The position numbers were made by a program, and so were the translations under genes. A model generated the notes under the pieces. It was not told where the DNA came from. It ran no database searches and was given only the letters and a program-made list of their open reading frames with translations. 64,000 bases of DNA from an uncultured Bacteroides sp. GTDB taxonomy: Bacteria > Bacteroidota > Bacteroidia > Bacteroidales > Bacteroidaceae. The DNA lies in assembly GCF_963678425.1 (NCBI RefSeq), contig NZ_OY782855.1, forward strand, positions 930,001 to 994,000, given 5' to 3'. This document shows, piece by piece, positions 49,344 through 58,893 of the stretch; position 1 is the first letter of the stretch; each line of letters begins with the position of its first letter.

Positions 49344-50335
49344 ATCCAACATTAAGCATAATAGTACCAGTATATAAAGTAGAAGAATATATACACAAAT
49401 GCATTACAAGCATTTTAAACCAGACATTTACCGATTTTGAGCTAATTCTGATTGATGATGGTTCTCCTGATAATTGCGGAGCAATTTGTGATGATTATGC
49501 AAAAATAGATAATAGAATTATTGTAATTCATCAAAAGAATCAAGGACTAAGTGGTGCAAGGAATGCCGGACTTAATATTGCTAAAGGAGATTATATCACA
49601 TTTGTCGATTCTGACGATAGTATTGCAACTAACACATATTATGACAATATAGAAATTTTATTAAATGACAATAGCATTGATGTATTAGAATACCCATACC
49701 AAAAAGTTTATAATCATGAACAAGAATTGATGACGGACCCCACCTGCCATATTTATAGAAAGAAAGAAATATTTTTATATTGGACTTTACATTCAAATAA
49801 AATGCATGTTGTTTGGAATAAAATTTACAAAAGAAATATTTTTAACAACATTCGTTTTCCATATGGAAAAATACATGAGGATTCCTATCTATTGCCTGAT
49901 ATCTCAGAAAATGTATCTCATTTATATGTTTCTGAAAAAGGAATGTATTTCTATCTAATAAGAGAATCTTCTATCAGTTTTGGAGATACATTTAGCCGGA
50001 AACGACCATTTAAAGATCAATTAGATCATTATGATTCTTGGTTAAAAGTAAACGAAAAGATTAAATATTATAACGCATATAATAACAAATTAATACTTGG
50101 CTATAACCGATACATTTCAACCTTTATCAACACAGAAATAGATCATCCAGAAAATGATTTTTACGAATATGAGTCTAGGTTCGAAAAATTAAATTTTAAT
50201 ATAAAACAAATTATGCAATCTCAATTAGCCAATACAGAAAAGTTAAAGCTTATTCTAATAAAGACAATTGGATTAAAAAAGATAATTATAATATATAAAT
50301 TCTTAAAAAGCAACAGGTTATCTTCGCCCAGATGA
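49340..50335 (+). CDS. Family 2 glycosyltransferase
   Basis: 331 residues. LSIIVPVYKVEEYIHKCITS, LILIDDGSPDNCGAICDDYA, NQGLSGARNAGLNIAKGDYI and FVDSDDSI (DxD metal site) are the GT2 signature. WNKIYKRNIF and HEDSYLLP lie in the acceptor region. The C-terminal 80 residues are basic and probably associate with the membrane. It overlaps Wzx by four bases at its start and overlaps the opposite-strand gene by 18 bases at its end. Confidence 0.9.
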   Translation: MNPTLSIIVPVYKVEEYIHKCITSILNQTFTDFELILIDDGSPDNCGAICDDYAKIDNRIIVIHQKNQGLSGARNAGLNIAKGDYITFVDSDDSIATNTYYDNIEILLNDNSIDVLEYPYQKVYNHEQELMTDPTCHIYRKKEIFLYWTLHSNKMHVVWNKIYKRNIFNNIRFPYGKIHEDSYLLPDISENVSHLYVSEKGMYFYLIRESSISFGDTFSRKRPFKDQLDHYDSWLKVNEKIKYYNAYNNKLILGYNRYISTFINTEIDHPENDFYEYESRFEKLNFNIKQIMQSQLANTEKLKLILIKTIGLKKIIIIYKFLKSNRLSSPR

Positions 50336-51190
50336 TCTTTTTCCACTGCTCCAAAATAAGGAAATAAAAAGAGAATACAAAAAATATATTTTTTTTAACA
50401 TCCATGAACAAAACAACTGAAATCTATAATCATCTTTTGTCGTAATCATTACATCTAGTAATGGTGATTTATACCAATTGTCAAATTTCATATAGTCTAA
50501 ATAAATCCTTTGAGGTAATAATCTACCCAATATTTCTTTCTTCTCCTTTATGCATTCTGTACTTGAGTTTGTACTAATACCCCCCATATCATATATAACA
50601 ACAGGATTATTAACTATTTGAATTGAGCCATTCTCAAATACTAATTTGGAAACAAAGAAATACCAATCACCACATATTTTCAAATTTTCATCATAATATG
50701 TATTAGAAAATAAACTTTTTTTAATAAAAGCAGCTTGATGATTAATGCCATAGAAATATAAATCCAATAAAGAAAGCTCCTGAGGATCATTCGACCTTAA
50801 TGGGTAAATTTTTTTATATTTATTTTCATACGTATCTCCTAAAACTATATCCGAATTCATTCCTATTTTTACAATACTTTTTAAAGTATCAAAATTATAG
50901 AATACATCTCCTGAGTTCATAAAATTTAGATACTCACCTCTTGCCTTTTGGATGCCTTTGTTCATTGCATTATAGATACCATTATCTGGCTCTGAAACCC
51001 AATAAGATATCTGATTTGAAAACTTCTTTATAATATCAACACTACCATCATTCGATCCACCATCAATAATTAAATATTCATAATCACTGAAATTTTGAGA
51101 AATAACACTTTCAATAGTTCTTTCCAAACCATCACGATTATTATAGTTTATTGTAATTATTGTAAATTTGCAAAAATAATCCTCCACCAT
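50318..51190 (-). CDS. Family 2 glycosyltransferase on the opposite strand
   Basis: 290 residues. FTIITINYNNRDGLERTIES, YLIIDGGSNDGSVDIIKKF, SEPDNGIYNAMNKGIQKARG and YLNFMNSGDVFYN are the GT2 subgroup with an SGD motif in place of DxD, as in the WcaA/colanic-type and Bacteroides capsule transferases. NHQAAFIKKSLF and GDWYFFVSKL fit the acceptor half. It is the only gene of this cluster on the minus strand, has its own -7 element, and converges with overlap on the preceding gene. Confidence 0.87.
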   Translation of the reverse strand: MVEDYFCKFTIITINYNNRDGLERTIESVISQNFSDYEYLIIDGGSNDGSVDIIKKFSNQISYWVSEPDNGIYNAMNKGIQKARGEYLNFMNSGDVFYNFDTLKSIVKIGMNSDIVLGDTYENKYKKIYPLRSNDPQELSLLDLYFYGINHQAAFIKKSLFSNTYYDENLKICGDWYFFVSKLVFENGSIQIVNNPVVIYDMGGISTNSSTECIKEKKEILGRLLPQRIYLDYMKFDNWYKSPLLDVMITTKDDYRFQLFCSWMLKKIYFLYSLFISLFWSSGKRSSGRR

Positions 51191-51220
51191 TTTAATCTGC
51201 TTATTATCTTAATATAAATG

Positions 51221-51228
51221 CAAATATA
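51221..51228 (-). promoter_or_regulatory. Candidate -7 element of the inverted GT2 gene
   Basis: The minus strand reads TATATTTG, 31 bases upstream of the start at 51190. A -33-like TTTG (complement of 51252-51255) lies 23 bases away, slightly long. Confidence 0.5.
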
Positions 51229-51312
51229 AGATTTTTTTTATTCTTCTTATACAAATTCATTCTAATAAGCTACAATATAACGATCTATTAATTCCTTTTG
51301 AAAATATTTTTA

Positions 51313-51320
51313 TATATTTG
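51313..51320 (+). promoter_or_regulatory. Candidate -7 element of the rightward GT4 gene
   Basis: TATATTTG matches the consensus. Transcription near 51327 would leave only about eight bases before the ATG at 51335 but 20 before the ATG at 51347, which favours the latter as start. Confidence 0.5.
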
Positions 51321-51346
51321 CATAAATAGAATATATGCGAGAAAAG

Positions 51347-52534
51347 ATGAAAATAGCAATTATTACTGCAGGAGTATTACCTTTTCCTCCAATTAAAGGT
51401 GGTGCAGTTGAAAATTTAATTGATTCTTATATAAAATATAATGAAGAATATTTAGATCATAAGCTCACGGTATTTAGCATAGATGATAAACATATAAATA
51501 AAACAATTCTTTCGGAATATCATAAAACGAACTTCATTTTCATAAATACGCATAAATATATTTACAAGGCACTATTCTTTTTAAAAAAGAGGATCAATAA
51601 GTATCACAAATACACAGAAAATATTTATCTTAACACAATTTTAGACACAATTAAAAATATAACATTTGATTATATTATTATTGAGAACCGTCCAGAATTT
51701 GTTCTACCAATATACAATGCCTCTAACAGTAAATTAATTCTACATTTACATAATGATACATTGAATCCAGAAACAAAAGAAGCAGATAAGATAGTCCTTC
51801 ATTGTTGCAAAGTTCTCTGCGTCAGCAATTTTATAAAAAACAGAGTGCTTGATATAAAAAATATAGACAAAAATAAAATCTACAAATTGTACAATGGAAT
51901 AGACATCAATTTATTCCATTTCAATCATATTAAACGTGAAGAAATCAGAAATAGATTTGGCGTCAAAAATGACGAATTATTATTATGCTTTTCTGGACGC
52001 CTCACTCAAGAAAAAGGATTATATGAATTACTGCTTGCATTAGATTTGTTGTTAAAAGAAAAAAGAGTAAAAATAAAGCTTTTAGTTTTAGGTAGCATTT
52101 TCTATGGTAAAAAAGAGGAAGAAACCACATATAAAAAAATGCTTCAAGAACAATCCTGTAAAAACATCGATCACATTATTTTTACAGGATACGTACCCTA
52201 TAATGAAATACCTGATTACCTATCAGCGGGAGATATAGCTGTATTGCCATCAATATGGGAGGAACCTTTTGGCTTAACAATTTTAGAATGTATGTCTATA
52301 GGACTGCCAGTAATATCATCTGATAGTGGTGGAATTCCGGAGATTGTTGATAATAAATCAGGAATCTTGGTTAAAAGATCAGAAAGCTTTGTAAAAGATC
52401 TAAGTAATGCAATTTTAGACTTAATTAATAACCAAGAAAAAAGAGAAAATCTAGCAAAATATGCAGCAATCAGAGCACATAAATTCACTAAAGAAAATTT
52501 CTGTGAGCATATTTTCTCTATTTTAAGCCAATAA
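51347..52534 (+). CDS. Family 4 glycosyltransferase
   Basis: 395 residues from the ATG at 51347; an in-frame ATG at 51335 is the alternative. MKIAIITAGVLPFPPIKGGAVENLI is represented here by PPIKGGAVENLI, the N-domain glycine loop. FSGRLTQEKGLYELLLAL, VLGSIFYGKKEE, FTGYVPYNEIPDYLSAGDI and SIWEEPFGLTILECMSIGLP (EX7E) define the GT-B C-domain. It begins a second rightward block of the cluster after the inverted gene. Confidence 0.9.
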   Translation: MKIAIITAGVLPFPPIKGGAVENLIDSYIKYNEEYLDHKLTVFSIDDKHINKTILSEYHKTNFIFINTHKYIYKALFFLKKRINKYHKYTENIYLNTILDTIKNITFDYIIIENRPEFVLPIYNASNSKLILHLHNDTLNPETKEADKIVLHCCKVLCVSNFIKNRVLDIKNIDKNKIYKLYNGIDINLFHFNHIKREEIRNRFGVKNDELLLCFSGRLTQEKGLYELLLALDLLLKEKRVKIKLLVLGSIFYGKKEEETTYKKMLQEQSCKNIDHIIFTGYVPYNEIPDYLSAGDIAVLPSIWEEPFGLTILECMSIGLPVISSDSGGIPEIVDNKSGILVKRSESFVKDLSNAILDLINNQEKRENLAKYAAIRAHKFTKENFCEHIFSILSQ

Positions 52535-52600
52535 ATATATTTTAAACAAACAGGACTTGCAAATCTAAAATTCAAATTTAAACAATTTAAAACATCCTAT

Positions 52601-53449
52601 ATGATATTCATATTCAATAATTCCAATCAACTATGCAATCGGCTTTGGTCTTATATCCCAGTAATAGCTGAGGGCTTAGAAAAAAAAGAAATTGTTTATA
52701 TTCCTTTCTTTAACGAATACATTAACGCTTTAAATAAAAAGAATAGCCACAAATATATAAAGTTTATAACAATACTAAGTTTCTTAGGACGAAATAGATC
52801 TGAAAAAATATCTAACCTCATAAAAAGCCTATTCTATAACCATTTTACAAAAGACAGAAAATGCAAGGATTTATATTCCAATAGTAAAATAAAATTTATA
52901 GACGGATGGAAATACAGAAATTCATGTAAATATATACAAAGACACGCTATAGAAATCCGAGAAATATTAAAATTTTCAAAAGAAATAACTCATCCTGTCG
53001 ACAATATATTTCAAGTTCATAAACAAACATCAGATATTATTGTTGGCATTCATATGCGAAGAGGTGATTATAAAGAATGGCTAAATGGTAAATACTTTTT
53101 TGAAATTGATTCATATAAAAGAATAATAAATGACACAAGAAATGAATTTTACAAGAAAGGAAAATATATTAAATTTTTACTGTGTACAAATGAGCCTTTT
53201 AATATAGAAGAATTTAAAGATTACGATTGCTTTATCATCCCTCATACGTCGTTATATAAAGATTTGTATGCTCTCTCTTTATGTGATTATATAATAGGTC
53301 CCCCAAGTAGCTACTCACAATTTGCTTCATTTATGGGAGAAGTACCTCTCAAATTGGTTAAAGATAAAAATGAGCAGATTTGTTTAAAAGATTTCTCTAG
53401 AACCATTACTTTAGACATTTTTGAGAATGGGAATATATTAGTTGTATAA
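52601..53449 (+). CDS. Fucosyltransferase-like protein (GT11-type motif)
   Basis: 282 residues. The motif VGIHMRRGDYKEWLNGKYFF (H-x-R-R-x-D) is the GDP-binding signature of alpha-1,2- and alpha-1,6-fucosyltransferases and of the GT11 family. NNSNQLCNRLWSYIPVIAEG at the N-terminus resembles the GNQLFQ-type start. SLCDYIIGPPSSYSQFASFMG corresponds to the conserved SSFSxWA region. The likely reaction is fucose transfer onto the glycan. It is AT-rich, with a 66-base gap upstream and 76 downstream. Confidence 0.78.
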   Translation: MIFIFNNSNQLCNRLWSYIPVIAEGLEKKEIVYIPFFNEYINALNKKNSHKYIKFITILSFLGRNRSEKISNLIKSLFYNHFTKDRKCKDLYSNSKIKFIDGWKYRNSCKYIQRHAIEIREILKFSKEITHPVDNIFQVHKQTSDIIVGIHMRRGDYKEWLNGKYFFEIDSYKRIINDTRNEFYKKGKYIKFLLCTNEPFNIEEFKDYDCFIIPHTSLYKDLYALSLCDYIIGPPSSYSQFASFMGEVPLKLVKDKNEQICLKDFSRTITLDIFENGNILVV

Positions 53450-53525
53450 AACTATCTTCTTCGAATACAAAATTAAACCATAAATCTCATTTAATATCAT
53501 AAATATTTATACAACAAAATACAAA

Positions 53526-54683
53526 ATGAAAATCGTATATATATATCATTCTTTAGCCATTGTAGGAGGAATTGAACGAGTTATAGTAGATAAAGCAAAT
53601 TACTTCGCTGAGAAATATGGTCACGAAATATATATTATAACTACTGACCAAGGTAGTCACCCTGTTGTATATTCATTACACAAAAACATACAACATATAG
53701 ATTTAAATATTTGTTTCCATAGAATATATAAATATCCTTTTATTAAACGTGAAATAGAACGTTTAATAAAAAACTATAAGTTCAGAATAGAACTAACAAA
53801 ATTGCTAAAAGTCATAAACCCAGACTTCACCATATGCACAACAAATAATCTAAAATATTTCATAACCTCTATCACTGATAGCAGCATAAAAATAATAGAA
53901 TCGCATGGAGCAAAGGAATTCAATGGAAACCAATATATATACAGAAAGAGAAATATCTTTTTTAAACTTGCAGCTGATTTTTTAGATTGGAAAATGCATT
54001 ATATTATAAAAAAATATAGTGCACTAATTGTATTAACTAATAATGATTCTATATGTTGGAATAAAATCAAAAAAGCAACAGTTATACCCAACTCATTACC
54101 TTTCTATCCAGAAAAAATAAGCACTCTTAATAATAAAAAAATTATTAGCATAGGGCGTCTAGAGGAACAGAAAGGATATGATTTATTAATCCAGACATGG
54201 AAAATTGTGGTAGAAAAACATCCTGAATGGTCGTTACATATATATGGAAATGGATCTTTAAAAAACACCTTAAAAGAATTTATAAATAAAGAAGGGTTAA
54301 ATGATTCATTTATCATTGAAAATCCAGTATCAGATATTTATAATAAGTATGTTGAAAGTTCGATCTATGTCATGAGTTCCCGTTATGAAGGTTTTGGTAT
54401 GGTACTTATTGAAGCCATGGCTTGTGGCATTCCTGTTGTATCTTTTGATTGTCCCAATGGACCATCTGACATTATCACAGATGGAGAAGATGGGTTCCTT
54501 GTTAAAAATAAAGATATTGAAGCTTTGGCTGAAAAAATATGTTACCTAATAGAAAATGAAAACACAAGAATTGAAATGGGGAAAAAAGCACACGAAAATG
54601 TAAAACGATATATGCCTGATATTATTATGAAAAAATGGATCGATTTATTTAATTCATTAAAACAAAATAATCAAAATGTATAA
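53526..54683 (+). CDS. Family 4 glycosyltransferase (paralog pair member 1)
   Basis: 385 residues. VYIYHSLAIVGGIERVIVDK begins the N-domain; ISIGRLEEQKGYDLLIQTW, LHIYGNGSLKNTLKEF, IYVMSSRYEGFGMVLIEAMA (EX7E) and CPNGPSDIITDGEDGFLV form the nucleotide-sugar-binding half. The CPNGPSDII motif recurs in the GT4 gene at 56855 as CPWGPREII, and the two proteins align over their whole length. It overlaps the next gene by eight bases. Confidence 0.9.
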   Translation: MKIVYIYHSLAIVGGIERVIVDKANYFAEKYGHEIYIITTDQGSHPVVYSLHKNIQHIDLNICFHRIYKYPFIKREIERLIKNYKFRIELTKLLKVINPDFTICTTNNLKYFITSITDSSIKIIESHGAKEFNGNQYIYRKRNIFFKLAADFLDWKMHYIIKKYSALIVLTNNDSICWNKIKKATVIPNSLPFYPEKISTLNNKKIISIGRLEEQKGYDLLIQTWKIVVEKHPEWSLHIYGNGSLKNTLKEFINKEGLNDSFIIENPVSDIYNKYVESSIYVMSSRYEGFGMVLIEAMACGIPVVSFDCPNGPSDIITDGEDGFLVKNKDIEALAEKICYLIENENTRIEMGKKAHENVKRYMPDIIMKKWIDLFNSLKQNNQNV

Positions 54684-55722
54684 AGTAACTATTGCTATCC
54701 CTGTATATAATGTGGCACCTTATATAGAACGGGCTCTTCTATCAGCATTTAACCAGTCTTTTGACAGCATTGAGTTTTTACTAATAGACGATAAAGGAAA
54801 AGACAATAGCATGGATATTGTCAAAAAGATAATAGCAATGCATCCAAGAGGTAAAGATGTTCGAATAATAGAACATCCTGAGAATATTGGAACAGGAGCT
54901 ACCCGAAATAGTGGAATTGACTTTGCACAGGGAGAATATATTTTCTTCATGGACAGTGATGACGAAATTACTCCTAATTGCATTGAAACTCTCTATACTA
55001 AAATAAAAGAAAATCCAGTTGACTTCGTAGCTGCATCTTTTGACAGGATAGATTGTAAAGGTAATATTTCATATGGCTTTAACTGCGAGGATCTACTAAT
55101 CAAAGGAGAACTTGAATTGGCTCAAAGGTATTATTCTGAAAGGACAAATAAGAAGGAGCTTGTTTATATTTGTACATGTAACAAGTTATACAATCTATCT
55201 TTTCTGAAAAAAAATAGAATTAGATGCATACCTCACCATTTAAATGAAGACCTGCTATTCTCATTTCAAGTTATACTAAAAGCTGAGTCTTGCAGACTTC
55301 TTCCAGAAATAACCTATCATTACTATACAATACCCGGATCTACAACAAACAAAATAGAGAAAAAAGAGACAACAAAAAAGGAGGTTTATGAATGTAAGGA
55401 AATTATTCAGTTTAAAAAGAATTATTTGAATGAGTTAAAAAATAGAACAATATATGAGACTTTACTTACTATTGTAATGAGTGATAACTTCCAGCTAACA
55501 TCAATAATATATAACCAGAAGTTAAAGGAACCTATTAGTAAAGAAATGCTAAAGGAGATGCTTGCATATCCAATCTCATTTTTAACATTGAAAAGTTTTA
55601 AAAATCATAAAGCCATTAATTATCTTTTATACATCATTAGCATTATGCCATTTTCCATACAAAAATTTATGTTAATAGGTCGAAGAAAAGTGATGGATAT
55701 AAAGAAAATAATAAAAAAATAG
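54676..55722 (+). CDS. Family 2 glycosyltransferase
   Basis: 348 residues. VTIAIPVYNVAPYIERALLS, FLLIDDKGKDNSMDIVKK, GTGATRNSGIDFAQGEYIFF and MDSDDEITPN (DxD) are the GT2 signature. CNKLYNLSFLKKNRI and HLNEDLLFSFQV form the acceptor region. A basic C-terminus may contact the membrane. It is closely coupled to its neighbours (overlap of eight bases before, three bases after). Confidence 0.9.
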   Translation: MYKVTIAIPVYNVAPYIERALLSAFNQSFDSIEFLLIDDKGKDNSMDIVKKIIAMHPRGKDVRIIEHPENIGTGATRNSGIDFAQGEYIFFMDSDDEITPNCIETLYTKIKENPVDFVAASFDRIDCKGNISYGFNCEDLLIKGELELAQRYYSERTNKKELVYICTCNKLYNLSFLKKNRIRCIPHHLNEDLLFSFQVILKAESCRLLPEITYHYYTIPGSTTNKIEKKETTKKEVYECKEIIQFKKNYLNELKNRTIYETLLTIVMSDNFQLTSIIYNQKLKEPISKEMLKEMLAYPISFLTLKSFKNHKAINYLLYIISIMPFSIQKFMLIGRRKVMDIKKIIKK

Positions 55723-55725
55723 TTC

Positions 55726-56853
55726 ATGAAAATACTCTTTTTAATTTTCCATGGATTCTCAGAATACAGTGGTATCAGCAAAAAAATACACTATCAAGTT
55801 AACGGGTTAAGAGAAGCCGGACACGAGGTAGATCTATGTTATTACACTGTTGATTCAGATGAACATCGCAGACGCATGATTAATGAGGATGTACTGGAAG
55901 ATTATGGATCGGGAAAACTTGCACCTATTAAAAAACGAATTCTATATGGTTCTATTTGCCGCTATGCCATAAGAAATAAAATAGAGTTGATTTATATGCG
56001 CTCCGATCACAACGCAAATCCTTTCACTATCCATTTTATAGATAAACTCAAAAAGCATAACATCAAAACCGTGATGGAAATCCCAACCTATCCTTATGAT
56101 AAGGAATACAAGGGTTTCCCTCTTAAATTTCAAATAGAACTATGGACAGACTGGTGCTTTCGTAAATATCTGGCAAAAAAAATATTTCGCATCGTTACTT
56201 TTTCTGAAGAAGATTTCATCTTCGGAGCTAAAACAATAAAAATTTCCAATGGAATTGACTTTAATCAGGTAAAACTTAAAAAAGTTCAAAAAGATAATTT
56301 ATCTTCCTTTCATTTAATCGGGGTAGCAGAAGTGCATTCTTGGCATGGCTTTGATCGGATAATAAAAGGGATTGGTGAATATTATCAACATCCAAATAAA
56401 AAAGAAGTCTATTTTCATATTGTAGGTGGAGTTGGTCCTTCTGAGATGTCAGTTTTTAAGCCTATTATTGAAAAATACAATATAGGAAAATATATCATAT
56501 TTCATGGAACTAAATTTGGTGATGAATTAGATATTCTTTTTGAAGAAGCTAACTTTGGAATAGCTAGCCTTGCTCGGCACAGGAGCCATTTAACACATAT
56601 AAAAACACTTAAAAATAGGGAATATGCTGCCCGTGGAATTCCATTTATATACTCTGAAATAGATTCTGACTTTGAAGATAAACCATATATTCTAAAAGCT
56701 ACAGCTGATGAATCACCAATCGATATTAATAAAATTATTTCTTTTTATGATCAATGCACTTTTACTCCTTTGGAAATAAGAAATTCAATAAAGGATTTAT
56801 CCTGGAAAATACAAATGCAGAAAGTTGTGGACGAAGTCTTAAAGAATAAATAA
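55726..56853 (+). CDS. Divergent GT-B glycosyltransferase
   Basis: 375 residues. FHGFSEYSGISKKIHYQVNG is the N-domain entry, and SNGIDFNQVKL, HLIGVAEVHSWHGFDRIIKG, FHIVGGVGPSEM and IIFHGTKFGDELDILFEEANFGIASLARHRSHL, cited here by its ends IIFHGTKFGDEL and GIASLARHR, follow the GT4-like order. The usual EX7E motif is replaced by a KTLKNREYAARGIPFIYSE stretch, as in a known subgroup of capsule transferases. The start is three bases after the previous gene. Confidence 0.82.
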   Translation: MKILFLIFHGFSEYSGISKKIHYQVNGLREAGHEVDLCYYTVDSDEHRRRMINEDVLEDYGSGKLAPIKKRILYGSICRYAIRNKIELIYMRSDHNANPFTIHFIDKLKKHNIKTVMEIPTYPYDKEYKGFPLKFQIELWTDWCFRKYLAKKIFRIVTFSEEDFIFGAKTIKISNGIDFNQVKLKKVQKDNLSSFHLIGVAEVHSWHGFDRIIKGIGEYYQHPNKKEVYFHIVGGVGPSEMSVFKPIIEKYNIGKYIIFHGTKFGDELDILFEEANFGIASLARHRSHLTHIKTLKNREYAARGIPFIYSEIDSDFEDKPYILKATADESPIDINKIISFYDQCTFTPLEIRNSIKDLSWKIQMQKVVDEVLKNK

Positions 56854-56854
56854 A

Positions 56855-58030
56855 ATGGAAAATATAAAAATAGCTTATTGTCTGCCTTCTTTATATATTT
56901 CAGGCGGAATGGAACGAGTTTTAACTATAAAAGCAAATTATTTTGCTGATATTTTGGGATACGAAATTTATATAATTCTAACTGATGGTAAGGATAAACA
57001 GCCATACTACCCATTGTCACCAAAGATTCATGTAATAAACTTAAATATCAATTTTAATGAATTATGGAATAAATCATTTCTGCAAAAGGCACTTTTATAC
57101 TTTAGTAAACAACGGATTTATAAGAAGAAGCTAAAAAAGTGCTTATTTGAAATAAGACCCGATATTACAATTTCAATGTTGCGCAGAGAAATTAACTTTA
57201 TAAATTCCATACAAGATGGAAGTATAAAAATTGGGGAGATACATATTAACAAAGATAATTTTCGGGATTTTAAAAATGATAGCAAAGTAAATTTTACAAA
57301 AAAAATCATATCCATTTTTTGGATGAAACAGCTTATAAAAGAGCTAAAAAAATTAGATCGATTTGTAGTTCTAACTAATAAAGACAAAGAAAAATGGATG
57401 GAATTAGAAAATACTTTAGTAATACCTAATCCATTGCCATTTTATCCTGAATCTATATTCAAAAGTTCAAATAAGACTGTCATAGCGGTTGGAAGATATG
57501 TTTATGAAAAAGGCTTTGATCGTCTAATATCCGCATGGAGTTATATTCATAAAAGACATCCAGATTGGTGTCTTCATATTTATGGCGATGGCTCAAACAA
57601 ACAACTTTTAGAACAAATTTATTCATTAAAGTTAGAAGAATCTTGTATATTAGAACATGCAGTTTCCAACATAGTAGACAAATATTGTGAAAGTTCAATT
57701 TTTGCATTAAGCTCAAGATTTGAAGGTTTTGGCTTGGTTATTTGTGAGGCTATGGCATGCGGTTTACCTCCTGTTGCTTTTGATTGTCCATGGGGACCAA
57801 GGGAAATTATCAAAGATGACATTGATGGATTATTGGTTGAGAACGGTAATATTCAGGAGTTAGCAAATAAAATTTGCTATCTTATAGAACACGAAGATAT
57901 TAGAAAGGAAATGGGAAAACAAGCAAGAATAGATGTTGAACGTTTCAAAATAGAAAATATAGCAGCACAATGGAATATCCTTTTCAAATCATTACTTAAA
58001 CAAAAAAATATCAAAATCACTAACCATTAA
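56855..58030 (+). CDS. Family 4 glycosyltransferase (paralog pair member 2)
   Basis: 391 residues. IAYCLPSLYISGGMERVLTI in the N-domain and IAVGRYVYEKGFDRLISAWS, LHIYGDGSNKQLLEQI, IFALSSRFEGFGLVICEAMA (EX7E) and CPWGPREIIKDDIDGLLV in the C-domain. It aligns end to end with the gene at 53526, so the two probably arose by duplication with two genes now between them. One base separates it from the preceding stop. Confidence 0.9.
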   Translation: MENIKIAYCLPSLYISGGMERVLTIKANYFADILGYEIYIILTDGKDKQPYYPLSPKIHVINLNINFNELWNKSFLQKALLYFSKQRIYKKKLKKCLFEIRPDITISMLRREINFINSIQDGSIKIGEIHINKDNFRDFKNDSKVNFTKKIISIFWMKQLIKELKKLDRFVVLTNKDKEKWMELENTLVIPNPLPFYPESIFKSSNKTVIAVGRYVYEKGFDRLISAWSYIHKRHPDWCLHIYGDGSNKQLLEQIYSLKLEESCILEHAVSNIVDKYCESSIFALSSRFEGFGLVICEAMACGLPPVAFDCPWGPREIIKDDIDGLLVENGNIQELANKICYLIEHEDIRKEMGKQARIDVERFKIENIAAQWNILFKSLLKQKNIKITNH

Positions 58031-58035
58031 TAATT

Positions 58036-58884
58036 ATGAACTGGTACACAAAATACTTATCTGTATATGAAAAACCTTTTAGCAAAGCTCCTAAAGAGGC
58101 GATATTAGAGGTTAGTGAGAAACTAAAAAAGTTAGAATGTAAAAATCCAATAGTTTCTGTGGTTGTTATTGCTCATAATGAGGAAAAAAGACTGCTAAGT
58201 TGCTTATGGTCGTTAAGTGAAACGACATGTAAATATCCACTAGAAATAATTGGAGTTGATAATAATTCTACAGACCAAACTGCTGAAGTTTTTGAGAGTG
58301 TTGGTCTGAAATATTATACTGAACTACAGAAAAGTTGTGGATATGCAAGACGATGTGGACTTGAACATGCTAACGGGAAATATTATATTTGTATTGACTC
58401 TGATACAATGTACCCTCCAAAGTATATTGAAACTCTAGTTGATGAACTTATGAAACCTGGCATAGTTGCTGTTTCTTCTTTATGGAGCTATATACCTGAT
58501 AAAGACCATCCATGGTGGGGACTTAAAATATATGAATTTTTAAGAGACACTCATCTATTTATTCAATCGTTTAAACGACCGGAATACAGTGTTCGTGGGC
58601 TGGTATTTGCCTATGAAATAGAATATGGCCGTAAAGTAGGTTATAGAGTTGACATAAAACGAGGAGAAGACGGTTCTATGGCATTTGGGCTAAAAAAATA
58701 TGGTAAAATAGTATTTGTAAGAACACGTAGAGCAAGAGCTGTTACTGGTTATGGAACAGTAGGCTCTGATGGATCCTTATTTAATAGTCTTAAGGTCAGA
58801 CTAATAAAATATTTGAAGGGATATAGCAAATACTTCACGAGTGTAAAAGAGATTAAAGACGAAGACTCTAATCTGATAAAATAG
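58036..58884 (+). CDS. Family 2 glycosyltransferase
   Basis: 282 residues. A 40-residue N-terminal extension precedes IVSVVVIAHNEEKRLLSCLW, IIGVDNNSTDQTAEVFESVG, KSCGYARRCGLEHANGKYYI and CIDSDTMYPPKYIETL (DSD metal site). RGEDGSMAFGLKKYG lies near the catalytic base position. A basic C-terminal segment (LFNSLKVRLIKYLKGYSKYF) may bind the membrane. It is cotranscribed with its neighbours (five and nine bases). Confidence 0.87.
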   Translation: MNWYTKYLSVYEKPFSKAPKEAILEVSEKLKKLECKNPIVSVVVIAHNEEKRLLSCLWSLSETTCKYPLEIIGVDNNSTDQTAEVFESVGLKYYTELQKSCGYARRCGLEHANGKYYICIDSDTMYPPKYIETLVDELMKPGIVAVSSLWSYIPDKDHPWWGLKIYEFLRDTHLFIQSFKRPEYSVRGLVFAYEIEYGRKVGYRVDIKRGEDGSMAFGLKKYGKIVFVRTRRARAVTGYGTVGSDGSLFNSLKVRLIKYLKGYSKYFTSVKEIKDEDSNLIK

Positions 58885-58893
58885 AAAATATTA

